Shown here: one piece after another, positions 1 to 8,203 of the stretch
How the letters are laid out: each line of letters starts with the position of its first letter
How positions within the stretch are numbered: position 1 is the stretch's first letter
Origin: CAVQEK01 sp963711495
Lineage (GTDB): Bacteria > Bacteroidota > Bacteroidia > Cytophagales > Cyclobacteriaceae
Length of the DNA stretch: 64,000 nt
NCBI GenBank assembly: GCA_963711495.1
Contig: CAVQEK010000013.1
Span: 496,001 to 560,000 of the forward strand
Reading direction: 5' to 3'
Program-made: the position numbers and the translations under genes
Notes under the pieces: generated by a model
Database searches by the model: none
The model's input: only the letters and a program-made list of their open reading frames with translations
Told to the model about the DNA's origin: nothing

Positions 1-277
1 ACCCTTCCTGGATGAAAATGTACATGGCGTTTTTGCCACCAGGGCCCCAAAAAGACCTAATAACCTTGGCCTGTCGGTAGTAAAGTTGTTATCAGTTGAT
101 AGCAACAACGCGCATGTCGAAAATGTAGATATGATCGATGGTACGCCCTTGCTGGATATCAAACCTTATGTTCCGGATTTTGATGGCGCACGGAAAATAA
201 AAACGGGCTGGCTTGCCACATCAAAACATAAAATTGCCACCGGGAAGTCGGATAACCGGTTTGAGTCCATGACTTAA
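1..277 (+). CDS. TrmO-like tRNA (t6A37) methyltransferase, 3' part
   Basis: The reading frame is open from base 2 to the TAA at 275-277; the 5' part lies outside the window. The visible residues GVFATRAPKRPNNLGLSVVK match the signature of the TrmO/YaeB (UPF0066) family, in which GVFATRSPxRPNxIGLS is highly conserved, followed by the typical DGTPLLDIKPYVPDFD stretch. TrmO proteins use SAM to methylate N6-threonylcarbamoyladenosine at position 37 of certain tRNAs; that role is taken from the family. The gene converges on the Qmo-like operon, with a 49-bp gap and no clear terminator hairpin. Confidence 0.85.
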   Translation, partial: PFLDENVHGVFATRAPKRPNNLGLSVVKLLSVDSNNAHVENVDMIDGTPLLDIKPYVPDFDGARKIKTGWLATSKHKIATGKSDNRFESMT

Positions 278-326
278 ATCAAAAAAATTCTCCGTAATCC
301 TTAAATGATCTTCTTTCGATAGTCGG

Positions 327-1370
327 TCAGGACTTCACCCTGGCAAAATACATCGCAAAAGAACGGTATAGAAAGTGTGTCCATTTGCCAAAGGGTACAA
401 TGATCAATGCCCATTGCGCCAAAATGATCAAATGTACCAGGTAAACCCAGGACAGCCCTGCGAGTAATTGGGTGTCCATCAGCAATCGGACAATAAAGGC
501 AGTCAATCCCATGAGCATCAGCCAGATCACAAAGAACCAGTCCGATGGCTGAGTGTGTTTACTTACCTCTTTGTTCCGTTTAATTCGACTTAATACAAAA
601 TCAAACGTAACTATAAACACAATGATGCTTTCAATATATCCAAGAATAATGATAAACAAATTGTCAGTGCCAAACCAGTCGAGCCCTACTGTGGTGAAAA
701 GTAAAGCCAGATACCCGAGCACCAGGATGAAATGTTCAAACCAACGATATTGATTGTCATCACACCCCAGGCTTCGTTTTTGAGTGAACATGTGAATGAA
801 CAATGCTCCGGCACTTTTAAAATAGGCCAATACTGGGATTTTTGGTCCTGGTTTATATACTGTCAGATACCACATACGAAAAATATTAGGTAAAAGTATT
901 AAAAGGAAAACAACGCCAATCGCGATCATTTCAAACAAATGGCCATAGTGCAAGATTATTTCAAGGTTGAAATCATAAAATGCTCCGAATGCAATAACCA
1001 TCAGGGCGATGAGTACGAAAGCCACAACACTCAACGAAAGGGACTTATAGAGCAAACCGGAAAAACCGGTCCAGTCATATTTGGCAGTTAGCCAACGGCG
1101 AAGCGACATCATGAGCTCACCGGGATTGGCAGTTTTGGGACAAAGTTGGCTGCATTCACCACAATAATAACAAAGCCAGGGTTTCAGGGAAGCTTTTATT
1201 TCGTCTTCCAGACCCAAAACACTAAAGCGTACCATTTCACGGGGGAAGGAATCTTCTTCCGTAGATAACGCACACACTGCAGTACAATTACCACAGTTAT
1301 AGCACGCGTTGAAATCGAACGCTCCGAACTTTTTTAATTCCTTAGCGAATTCCGGATTTACAGTAGCCAT
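327..1370 (-). CDS. qmoC: QmoC-like membrane subunit (HdrC Fe-S domain plus cytochrome-b-type membrane domain)
   Basis: This 347-aa protein starts with two [4Fe-4S] binding motifs (C23, C26, C29, C33 and C67, C70, C73, C77) like HdrC, followed from about residue 105 by roughly six hydrophobic helices like the HdrE/NarI-type haem membrane domain. That architecture is characteristic of QmoC, which exchanges electrons between menaquinone and the soluble QmoAB flavoproteins at the inner membrane. It is the last gene of a minus-strand operon that contains two HdrA-type flavoproteins; its ATG overlaps the stop of the small winged-helix gene (TAATG). Which sulfur or other partner it serves cannot be read from the sequence. 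Membrane histidines suitable for haem are present (for example in the GHLFEM and IHMFTQ segments), but haem number is not deducible. Confidence 0.82.
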   Translation of the reverse strand: MATVNPEFAKELKKFGAFDFNACYNCGNCTAVCALSTEEDSFPREMVRFSVLGLEDEIKASLKPWLCYYCGECSQLCPKTANPGELMMSLRRWLTAKYDWTGFSGLLYKSLSLSVVAFVLIALMVIAFGAFYDFNLEIILHYGHLFEMIAIGVVFLLILLPNIFRMWYLTVYKPGPKIPVLAYFKSAGALFIHMFTQKRSLGCDDNQYRWFEHFILVLGYLALLFTTVGLDWFGTDNLFIIILGYIESIIVFIVTFDFVLSRIKRNKEVSKHTQPSDWFFVIWLMLMGLTAFIVRLLMDTQLLAGLSWVYLVHLIILAQWALIIVPFGKWTHFLYRSFAMYFARVKS

Positions 1371-1648
1371 TATTCCTTTATTTTGTAATAAAAATATTCA
1401 TCGTCATCATCCATGCTTCCGGTTTCGACGAAGCCAAATTTCAATAATGACATGAGGTAATACATTACTTCATGCTTTGGCATACTCAATATTTCAGCCA
1501 ATTGAGGGATGGTCATTTCTCCCTCTTTAAGGGCATTCAAAATGGCTTTCTTAATTTGATTAAAGATCTTTTGATGTTCCTTTACTTTTGGAGAGATCTC
1601 ACGAATACTCCTCATATATTTCGCCGTTTTCCCTTTTTCTGCTTCCAT
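1370..1648 (-). CDS. Small winged-helix HTH protein inside the Qmo operon
   Basis: A 92-aa protein. Residues about 25-90 fit a winged helix-turn-helix: NQIKKAILNALKEGEMTIPQ, then AEILSMPKHEVMYYLMSLLK as the HTH, and an acidic wing (DDDDEYFYYKI). It lies between the QmoB-like and QmoC-like genes and its stop overlaps the QmoC start, so it is co-transcribed. No sensory cysteine or ligand domain is visible. It may be a local regulator, or a DNA-binding-like fold used for protein contacts with the complex. The family is not recognised beyond 'winged helix', and the position between two enzyme subunits is unusual for a repressor. Confidence 0.7.
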   Translation of the reverse strand: MEAEKGKTAKYMRSIREISPKVKEHQKIFNQIKKAILNALKEGEMTIPQLAEILSMPKHEVMYYLMSLLKFGFVETGSMDDDDEYFYYKIKE

Positions 1649-1712
1649 GATACTTTTTCTATTAATTACCTTTTTTAAATAGGACTATAATAAAGTAATT
1701 TGAGTATTTCAT

Positions 1713-3644
1713 TTATCCTTGGGCGAGTGCTTCGATCATGCCTTCTATTTCCTGGTTAGAATAGGAGGTGAGGTCTATAGCATCAGACGGGCATACCGGC
1801 AGGCACATCCCACAACCTTTACACACCGAATTGTTGATGAAGGCCAATTCTTTACCGTCCTCTTCCACTTTTTTAATGGCATCAAAGGGGCATGCGTTGG
1901 CGCATTCATCGCACCAGGTGCATTTGCTTTTGTCTATTTCTGCTACAATTGGCTCCAATTCCAACTGTCCTTTACTGACATACGAATAAGATTTCGCTGC
2001 TGCCGACAGCGCCGAATTAACTGATTCTGTCACGTTTTTCGGACCCTGACAAGTTCCTGCGATGGTGATTCCATCAATAACCGTCTCTACCGGACGGAGT
2101 TTCATATGGATTTCATTGAAGAATTTGTCGCGTCCTTTGGGTAGTTTAAACAGGCTTCCAAGTGTACTGTCAGCACGTGGAACCATACCCGTGACCAATA
2201 CAACCAAGTCTGCCGGCACTTCAATTTCTTTATTATTGGTTAAAATGTCATGCACTTTAACCAAGGTTGTGTCCCCTTTCCGGAAAACCTGCGGCAATGC
2301 GTCTTCATATGATTGCAGGTAAATATCGCCCATGCGGGAAGATTCACTGTACAATTCTTCCTGTTTACCATAGGTGCGAATACCACGATTGAAATGATAA
2401 TTTCTAATATCACCGAATTTTTTCCTGGCGTGAATCGCAGCATGAATAGTTGAGGTGCAGCAATACCGGGAACAATATTTGTTTTCTCCGTTAGGCTGGC
2501 GGCTGCCTACACAATAGATGTAGGCAATATTTTTTATTTCCGTGCCATTGAATATTAACTTTTTGTCATTTAACGCCACGATACGTTTAAACTGTGGTAG
2601 CGTTACTACATTATCTATTTGTCCATAGCCGAATTCTCCCTGCTTAGGAGTGTAAGGGTCGAAACCACTGGCTACAAGTACGGTACCAACATTAATATTC
2701 AGAATTTCTTCTTTTTGCGAAAAATCGATACTGCGACAAACTTTCTCACATTCGCCACACCGTGTGCAGTTGTTCATGTCGATGGCTGGTAAATGAGGAT
2801 GTTCGCCAGGATAATTGTGATAAATAGCCTTGCGTTTTGTGATGCCAAAATTGAAACTATCTGCTACTTCTACCGGACAAACCTCTATGGCTTTTTGTAT
2901 TTGATCGGGGTCACATTTTTCTTTGACGTACCTGGGTGTGATCTTTACTTTAAGGTTGAAATCTCCGATACTACCTGAAGTGCCCACCACTTCGGCATTG
3001 GTGAAAATAGTAACATTTTTACGTATTTTAAGTGTTTGATACAACCGGGTTGCCAGGCTTTTCCCACTTTCATCGGTCGTAAACAAAACATCCCATTGGG
3101 CTATTCTGCCTCCTGTAAATGGCTCCCGTTCGATGAGATAAACAGGACAATCCATGTTGGAGAGTTCCACAGCAGCGCGCATACCCGCAACACCACCTCC
3201 TATCACGGCTACGGCTTTTTGAGCATGAACCTTTATTGGTTCCAGTGATTCGGAATAACGTACTTTTGCTATTGCTGCTTTCACCAGCCTTATGGCTTTT
3301 TCTGTAGCTCCTGTTTTATTATCTGAATGGGCCCAAGAAGCCTGTTCTCGAATATTGGCATGAACGTAATTATATTTATTTACACCGGCGCGTTCGGTTA
3401 CGGCCCGAAACGTGATGAGGTGCAATTTGGGTGAACAAGAGGCTACCACCACACTGTCCAGATCATTATTCTTGATGTCTTCAACCATTTCCTTCTGATT
3501 GGAATCAGCACAAGCAAACATGGTCGTTTTTGCCAGGAAAACTCCTTGATCATGTTCAATAGCCTGTCTCACTTTTTCGACATCGACATGGTCAGAAATA
3601 TTGCCGCCACAATGGCAGATATACACACCTATTTTCTTTTTCAT
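1713..3644 (-). CDS. qmoB: QmoB/HdrA-like FAD and Fe-S oxidoreductase
   Basis: A 643-aa HdrA-type protein. It opens with the HdrA N-terminal motif GVYICHCGGNISDHVDV, has an FAD Rossmann site near residue 147 (VIGGGVAGMRAAVEL), a mid-protein Fe-S motif (CTRCGECEKVC), and ends with two ferredoxin motifs (CTWCDECANACP and CKGCGMCLPVCP). The VGSRQPNGENKYCSRYCC segment is typical of HdrA/QmoB. It overlaps the QmoA-like gene upstream by 4 bp (ATGA), so the two are translationally coupled. Classical QmoB carries an MvhD-like C-terminus; here that part is a separate gene (4951-5352). The expected role is flavin-based electron transfer in a Qmo/Hdr complex. No aprAB or dsrAB genes are in the window, so the partner is unknown. 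Confidence 0.85.
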   Translation of the reverse strand: MKKKIGVYICHCGGNISDHVDVEKVRQAIEHDQGVFLAKTTMFACADSNQKEMVEDIKNNDLDSVVVASCSPKLHLITFRAVTERAGVNKYNYVHANIREQASWAHSDNKTGATEKAIRLVKAAIAKVRYSESLEPIKVHAQKAVAVIGGGVAGMRAAVELSNMDCPVYLIEREPFTGGRIAQWDVLFTTDESGKSLATRLYQTLKIRKNVTIFTNAEVVGTSGSIGDFNLKVKITPRYVKEKCDPDQIQKAIEVCPVEVADSFNFGITKRKAIYHNYPGEHPHLPAIDMNNCTRCGECEKVCRSIDFSQKEEILNINVGTVLVASGFDPYTPKQGEFGYGQIDNVVTLPQFKRIVALNDKKLIFNGTEIKNIAYIYCVGSRQPNGENKYCSRYCCTSTIHAAIHARKKFGDIRNYHFNRGIRTYGKQEELYSESSRMGDIYLQSYEDALPQVFRKGDTTLVKVHDILTNNKEIEVPADLVVLVTGMVPRADSTLGSLFKLPKGRDKFFNEIHMKLRPVETVIDGITIAGTCQGPKNVTESVNSALSAAAKSYSYVSKGQLELEPIVAEIDKSKCTWCDECANACPFDAIKKVEEDGKELAFINNSVCKGCGMCLPVCPSDAIDLTSYSNQEIEGMIEALAQG

Positions 3645-4942
3645 TTTGCCAGCGTTAAATAACTCATGGTTTCTGATGATGCTGCCCCGGCAGAAAGAAT
3701 TGAATCAGGGATATCCATTGGGCCAGTTGCTGTTCCGGCAACAAAAACTCCCTGAATGTTTGTTTTCGCCGGACTGGCAAGGATATCTTCCTGATGGACA
3801 AATTTGTAAGGATCAAGCTTTAAGTCCTCATCTGGGAAAAAGGTTGCCGCATCTTGGTTAGCCTGTACCCCTACCGATAAGATCACCATGTCATGCTCTG
3901 CCTCCAGTACTTTGCTCTGATTAATATCTTCGTATCGTAAGATGAGGTTTCCGTTTTCTTTCTCCGAGATCCTGCCTATTTTCCCTTTCACGAATTCAAC
4001 ACCCATGCCTTTTGCCTGTTCATAAAACTCGTTGAATCCTTTGCCAAATGCCCGAATATTCAGGTAGTAGATGGTAACATCGGCCATTGGCAAAGCGCCC
4101 ATCAGGAGTTGGGCCTGTTTGATGGAATACATACAACAGATCTGGGAACAAATAGGATTTCCAATGCTTTCGTCGCGTGAACCGGTGCAAAGGACGTAAG
4201 CGATATTGTCAGGCATTTTGCCGTCACCCGGACGTAGAATTGTATGAAATGGCCGGGTAGGCGCCAACTGCCTTTCCATTTGCATGGAGGTGATCACATT
4301 TTTAAACATTCCGTATCCATAACGCGGCATCAGCAAAGGATCAAACAATTTGAATCCTGTAGCGATGATTACTGACTTTATGTGAATGGAATATTCCCGC
4401 AATTCCTGAGTAAAATCAATACAATTGGTCGGACAAACCCTTTCACAAGCACCACAAAGTGTGCAGTATTCCATATCAATGGCGGCAACTCTGGGATTGG
4501 CAATGCTGAATGGAATATAGGCAGCTTTACGTCCTACCAGATTAAACTGATATTGATCGGGTACACTGATCGAACAAGCCTCTTCACACAATTGACAACC
4601 CGTACAATCTTCAGCGATTACATAACGCGCCTTTCGGATGATATAAGCTTCAAAATCATTTTCGCTTTTTTTCGTGATATGGTGTATCTCACTTTCTGTT
4701 AAAATAGTGATCCCGGGATGTCTGGCTATTTCAGATATTTTTGGCGTGGTAATACAGGCAGCACAATCGAGGGTTGGAAAAACTTTGCTCAACAGGATCA
4801 TCTTGCCTCCAATAGACAAGTCTTTTTCCACGATAAGCACTTTAAAACCATTATTGGCCAGATTCAGTGCCGCCTCGCCTCCGGCTATGCCCCCACCAAT
4901 GACCAGGACATCATAAAAATCCTCTTTCGATTTCGCCCACAT
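3641..4942 (-). CDS. qmoA: QmoA/HdrA-like FAD oxidoreductase with ferredoxin domain
   Basis: This 433-aa flavoprotein has an N-terminal FAD-binding Rossmann motif (VLVIGGGIAGGEAALNLANN). A cysteine pair region typical of QmoA (PTLDCAACITTPK) follows, then two [4Fe-4S] motifs (CTGCQLCEEAC and CTLCGACERVCP) and a second flavin-contacting segment near the C-terminus (GVFVAGTATGPMDIPDSI). Length is close to the usual QmoA size (about 410 aa). It is encoded directly upstream of, and overlapping, the QmoB-like gene, and 8 bp downstream of the MvhD-like gene. The assignment to Qmo rather than methanogen Hdr rests on the paired A/B flavoproteins plus the QmoC-like membrane protein. Confidence 0.85.
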   Translation of the reverse strand: MWAKSKEDFYDVLVIGGGIAGGEAALNLANNGFKVLIVEKDLSIGGKMILLSKVFPTLDCAACITTPKISEIARHPGITILTESEIHHITKKSENDFEAYIIRKARYVIAEDCTGCQLCEEACSISVPDQYQFNLVGRKAAYIPFSIANPRVAAIDMEYCTLCGACERVCPTNCIDFTQELREYSIHIKSVIIATGFKLFDPLLMPRYGYGMFKNVITSMQMERQLAPTRPFHTILRPGDGKMPDNIAYVLCTGSRDESIGNPICSQICCMYSIKQAQLLMGALPMADVTIYYLNIRAFGKGFNEFYEQAKGMGVEFVKGKIGRISEKENGNLILRYEDINQSKVLEAEHDMVILSVGVQANQDAATFFPDEDLKLDPYKFVHQEDILASPAKTNIQGVFVAGTATGPMDIPDSILSAGAASSETMSYLTLAK

Positions 4943-4950
4943 ATCTATTC

Positions 4951-5352
4951 TTATAAATTATTGACCAGATATTCGTTGAATGATTTGACATATTTTACGA
5001 ATGCTTCACTGCACACCGAACATATGGCTGCCATACGCAATCGCGCCGGATCTATTTGCTTTTCTTTCATTATTTCCTGGGTATATCTCACAATTTCGCC
5101 GGTCTTTTCCGTACAACTTTCCCCATAAGGACAGTCACTTCCGTCGGCGGCAATAAACACGCCGTCAAAACCCCGATCATAGGCGTGCATGATCCACCGG
5201 GGTTTTACCCCACTCGAACAGGGAACGGAAATCGTGTATATTGTCGGAGGGTAATGCAGTTTGAGTAATCCCGCCATGTCAATGGCGGGATCAGAAATTT
5301 TTTCTGTTGAAAAAACCAGTATCCTGGCAGATTTTACACTTAAAATTGCCAT
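4951..5352 (-). CDS. MvhD/HdrD-associated iron-sulfur subunit (hydrogenase iron-sulfur subunit family)
   Basis: A 133-aa protein matching the MvhD family, which carries a [2Fe-2S] cluster and links an electron donor to HdrA. Visible ligands are the cysteine in VPCSSGVKPRWIMHAYDRGF, two in CPYGESC and a CSVC pair near the C-terminus. The context DGVFIAADGSDCPYG corresponds to the family motif around GADGVLVxGC. In many Qmo complexes this domain is fused to the QmoB C-terminus; here it is a stand-alone gene 8 bp upstream of the QmoA-like gene, which supports one complex built from the four products. Confidence 0.82.
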   Translation of the reverse strand: MAILSVKSARILVFSTEKISDPAIDMAGLLKLHYPPTIYTISVPCSSGVKPRWIMHAYDRGFDGVFIAADGSDCPYGESCTEKTGEIVRYTQEIMKEKQIDPARLRMAAICSVCSEAFVKYVKSFNEYLVNNL

Positions 5353-5363
5353 CGTTGCAACAA

Positions 5364-5612
5364 TTATTTTTTCATGAAGATCCTGAAAAATCCGCTTTCA
5401 TCTATCGTGCCCAGATATTCGTGCCCTTTCTTATTGCACCATTTTGGAATATCCACTTTGGTGCCTTCATCGGCGGAAAGCACTTCCATAATATCTCCCG
5501 AATTAATGGTGCCAATAGCCTTTTTGGCTTCCAGCAGCGGACCCGGACAAGCTGTTCCCCGGGCATCTACAGTTTTAGTTACAGCTACATTCTTTAATTC
5601 TTGCGTTGTCAT
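5364..5612 (-). CDS. tusA: TusA-family sulfur carrier protein
   Basis: An 82-aa protein with the TusA/SirA signature: VDARGTACPGPLLEAKKAI contains the Cys-Pro motif whose cysteine carries the persulfide. The remainder (ADEGTKVDIPKWCNKKGHEY) follows the small alpha/beta fold of the family. TusA proteins pass sulfane sulfur between rhodanese, DsrE-type proteins and acceptor enzymes in the cytoplasm. Lying 11 bp upstream of the MvhD-like gene and 76 bp downstream of a DsrE-like gene, it points to a sulfur relay feeding, or fed by, the Qmo/Hdr-like complex. The symbol denotes the family; a role in tRNA thiolation is less likely in this context. Confidence 0.85.
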   Translation of the reverse strand: MTTQELKNVAVTKTVDARGTACPGPLLEAKKAIGTINSGDIMEVLSADEGTKVDIPKWCNKKGHEYLGTIDESGFFRIFMKK

Positions 5613-5688
5613 ATTTTTAAGAAATTTTCATTGTTTGATTTTTCTCTTTCGTCAGATTGCATTCCTTAAATGTTTAAGGGAAATAATC

Positions 5689-6054
5689 TTAATAGGTAAC
5701 GGTTGCGCTGGATGAAAGCACTTCAGTGACGACAGTGCCGGCAGCGATGAGCTCCGAACCTTGAATAAGTTCATCCTGGATGCCTCTCTCCTTTACACAT
5801 GGGGAGCACAGGAGCAATTTTCCTTCAAGTTCCAGGAAGGTTGCCATCAATTCTTTGAGCGGCATAAGTCCTTTTGCTTTTACTTTTTCAGCTTCGCCTT
5901 TTTTGGCCAGCAGAACGGCGTCAGCCTGCAGTATGACCGTTACTTCAACATCCATGGACTGGGACGCCGTAGCCAAAACGAAGGGTAACGTTGCCTTTTC
6001 CTGATTATCCGGTCCAACTGTACTGATAATGACGATTTTTTCATTTGCTTCCAT
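5689..6054 (-). CDS. DsrE-family sulfur-relay protein
   Basis: About 121 aa, with a DsrE/DsrF-like fold: N-terminal beta strand (KIVIISTVGPDNQEKATLPF), a central hydrophobic strand (VEVTVILQADAVLL), and a conserved C-terminal cysteine site (LLLCSPCVKERGI) where family members bind persulfide sulfur. I chose the ATG whose first base is 6054; an in-frame TTG two codons upstream is possible. It is the first gene of the leftward Qmo-like operon and is followed by TusA, which often partners DsrE-type proteins. The promoter region is shared with the divergent Crp/Fnr gene. Confidence 0.8.
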   Translation of the reverse strand: MEANEKIVIISTVGPDNQEKATLPFVLATASQSMDVEVTVILQADAVLLAKKGEAEKVKAKGLMPLKELMATFLELEGKLLLCSPCVKERGIQDELIQGSELIAAGTVVTEVLSSSATVTY

Positions 6055-6140
6055 AACCAATTATTTTATTTATTAATGTCTTTGCAAATTTCCTGAAAAA
6101 GGACGTATATAAAGATGATATGTATGTGAGATGGTTTAAG

Positions 6141-6162
6141 TAAATTTGTGATATAGATCACA
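6141..6162 (+). promoter_or_regulatory. -7 box overlapped by a perfect Crp-type palindrome
   Basis: The intergenic region between the divergent DsrE-like and Crp/Fnr genes holds TAAATTTG (6141-6148), a match to the Bacteroidota -7 element TAnnTTTG. It overlaps TGTGATATAGATCACA (6147-6162), an exact TGTGA-N6-TCACA palindrome ending 18 bp before the regulator's ATG. The overlap suggests the regulator represses its own promoter and may also act on the leftward operon. The -33 element is not clear. Confidence 0.75.
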
Positions 6163-6180
6163 TCTTAACAGTTTCAGAAA

Positions 6181-6858
6181 ATGGAAAATGTATGCGCTTT
6201 CTGTGGTTTTAAATCAGACGCTACCAAAGCGCTGGCAGAGGATGAGCAAGAATTATTGTCTTGTAACCATGTTATGGTGCCGTTTAAAAAGGGGGATGCT
6301 GTGATCAGTCAGGGTCATTATTCTTCTAATATTGCTTATTTTAGAAAGGGGATGGCCAAAATTCACATTAAGGGACCACATTATGAACAGATCATAAAGA
6401 TTGTTAAGGCGCCCAGATACCTCGGTCTGCCCACAACGTTTGGCGATAAGATCAACCAGTATTCAGTGACTGTGATCGAAGATTCTGAAGTCTGTTTCAT
6501 TGACATGGCTGCATTTCAACGACTGTTAGTGAACAACAAGGAATTTACCCATGAAATAATCATTAATCTCTGCAGGTACGAACTCGATTCGTATAAAAAA
6601 TGCGCGCGCCGTACTCAAAAACAAAACCGTGGCAATATTGCCGATGTGATCCTGGATTTTGCGGAATATTTTTATGAATCGAATACATTCAATCTTCCCA
6701 TTAACCGCGATGAAATAGGCAACCTCGTCGATGCCAGCAGGGAAAGTGTCAGCCGTGTGCTTGCGGAATTCGATCGTGATGGTATCATAAGAATAGCCGG
6801 AAGAAAGATCGAAATCTTGAAAAAGCAATCATTGAAATTAATTAGTGAGAATGGATGA
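6181..6858 (+). CDS. Crp/Fnr-family regulator with Fnr-like cysteines
   Basis: A 225-aa regulator with an N-terminal cyclic-nucleotide-binding-type beta roll (residues about 25-125), a dimer helix and a C-terminal HTH. The recognition helix, in NLVDASRESVSRVLAEFD, keeps the R-E-x-x-x-R pattern with which E. coli CRP reads TGTGA, and a perfect TGTGA-N6-TCACA site lies directly upstream. Cysteines at 5, 8 and 28 plus C105, in a segment (SEVCFIDMAAF) equivalent to Fnr's VCEIPFETL, resemble the four [4Fe-4S] ligands of Fnr. An oxygen/redox- or NO-sensing role is therefore plausible. It is divergent from the Qmo-like operon and probably controls it; that link is inference. Confidence 0.88.
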   Translation: MENVCAFCGFKSDATKALAEDEQELLSCNHVMVPFKKGDAVISQGHYSSNIAYFRKGMAKIHIKGPHYEQIIKIVKAPRYLGLPTTFGDKINQYSVTVIEDSEVCFIDMAAFQRLLVNNKEFTHEIIINLCRYELDSYKKCARRTQKQNRGNIADVILDFAEYFYESNTFNLPINRDEIGNLVDASRESVSRVLAEFDRDGIIRIAGRKIEILKKQSLKLISENG

Positions 6859-6921
6859 TGGGCCGATGTGGACGTTTAACAGCTCATAGAACACAATATA
6901 AAAATCCTAAACAAAACCACC

Positions 6922-7872
6922 ATGGCCCCCCGGGGAAAAACCAAACAAATTGTAGAAAAAGTAGCTTTCGCCGGAGAGCACTTAGTAAATAGTGCGGGGG
7001 ACGCCATTGGAGTTGCAACAGAAATAGTTGGAACCTGGATAAATGATACACTGACCTGGGTTGGGAATAAGATTGGTATTAAACCAGTTTTTTTCTGGCT
7101 TGGTGGCTTATTTAAAGAAGTATTCTCAATTGGAGGCGCAATAATAAAAGGTACCTTTTGCATGGTTGCCGGGACCATCACGGCCGCAATTAAAATAATT
7201 GGTGGAATTTTTACATGGCAGGGAAAACTGATACTTCAGGGTTTCTGGGACATTTTTTCTCCTATTATGGGTACGATCATTGTTGTATTGGGAAAACTTA
7301 TCTCATTAGTCCAGACGATATTCTATTTACAAGAATTTGAAAGGCCCCTGACAATAAATGAAAAAACTGAGCTTAATTGGATTTTTAAGGATTCCCTGAA
7401 TTATTTTGTTATAAGAATAATTGAGGGACGGGCAGGTTTGTTTGGGGTTAATTCGAGGTCTTTTACACTGGGGAATACGATTTATTTAAAACGTGATGGA
7501 TTTACCTTTGACCTGTTAGTTCATGAGTCTACCCATGCATGGCAATATCAGCAAACAGGAGACCGGTACGCAAGTGATGCTTTAACCGCTCAATGGTTTT
7601 CTTCGGATGCTTACAATTGGCAACGGGAAATTAATGTTCTGAACAAAGATCTGTGGTTAGATTTTAACAATGAAGCCCAGGCGGAATTCATCCAGGACCT
7701 ATGGAGATACGGCAGACTGAGAGATGGTTCCGGTATGACAATACGGATAGGAAACGGATGCTTCTTTGAAGCTGATTGGAACAAGCAATTTGGGTATTTT
7801 GAATTTAACGGTTCAAATTATACAAGCGTAGCTAATAATGCTGTTAAAATAATTCGAAACGAATGGTTCTAG
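6922..7872 (+). CDS. HESTH zinc-peptidase-like protein with hydrophobic N-terminal half
   Basis: A 316-aa protein. The first ~130 residues are hydrophobic and glycine-rich (several amphipathic or membrane-like segments, no signal-peptide cleavage site recognised). Residues about 180-275 carry a gluzincin-like zinc site: LLVHESTHAWQYQQTGDRYA gives HExxH, followed by the acidic segment FNNEAQAEFIQDLW that could supply the third ligand. This HESTHxWQY...E.QAE arrangement resembles eCIS-core (DUF4157) proteins and 'vgr-related' proteins found near contractile systems. It lies 7 kb from the eCIS locus, on the opposite strand, and lacks the N-terminal FFGK signature of the locus cargo. Peptidase activity and any eCIS link are unproven. 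The start ATG at 6922 lies in an unusually GC-rich context. Confidence 0.65.
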   Translation: MAPRGKTKQIVEKVAFAGEHLVNSAGDAIGVATEIVGTWINDTLTWVGNKIGIKPVFFWLGGLFKEVFSIGGAIIKGTFCMVAGTITAAIKIIGGIFTWQGKLILQGFWDIFSPIMGTIIVVLGKLISLVQTIFYLQEFERPLTINEKTELNWIFKDSLNYFVIRIIEGRAGLFGVNSRSFTLGNTIYLKRDGFTFDLLVHESTHAWQYQQTGDRYASDALTAQWFSSDAYNWQREINVLNKDLWLDFNNEAQAEFIQDLWRYGRLRDGSGMTIRIGNGCFFEADWNKQFGYFEFNGSNYTSVANNAVKIIRNEWF

Positions 7873-8203
7873 GATATTTATTTGCATGCAATCGTTGACA
7901 GTTTTTTTTGGGAAAAACCCTTTTAGTTATAAGGGATGATCCCCCGTTCTGAGAAAAAGGTCTCTTGGTTTTATGATCCGGTGAATAAGAGAGTTTCTTT
8001 TATCCACTTGATTTATTACCAGCAGGCAAGATCCCGAAACAAGATCTTTGACGTCCAATATCTGAGATCAATCACCGGAATTCATGGGTTGTGAATGATT
8101 TTCCCTTCCTGATTTGTCCCGGATTTCGATGGAAACATTCAGCTGCGGTGGCAACTCCGAAATATGCAAAAAATAGTTGAGCAGATGAATTTAAATTAGC
8201 GCT
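7873..8203 (+). other. Intergenic region, no gene seen
   Basis: About 330 bp with no coding pattern on either strand. A weak inverted repeat (CCCTT ... AAGGG near 7918-7937) could be part of a terminator for the preceding gene, but it lacks a clean T-run. No convincing promoter motif was found for the downstream transporter. Confidence 0.4.

Noticed and set aside
327..6054. Dissimilatory sulfate reduction locus
   Set aside because: Only Qmo-like, TusA and DsrE parts are present; no apr, sat or dsrAB in the window, so the pathway cannot be claimed.
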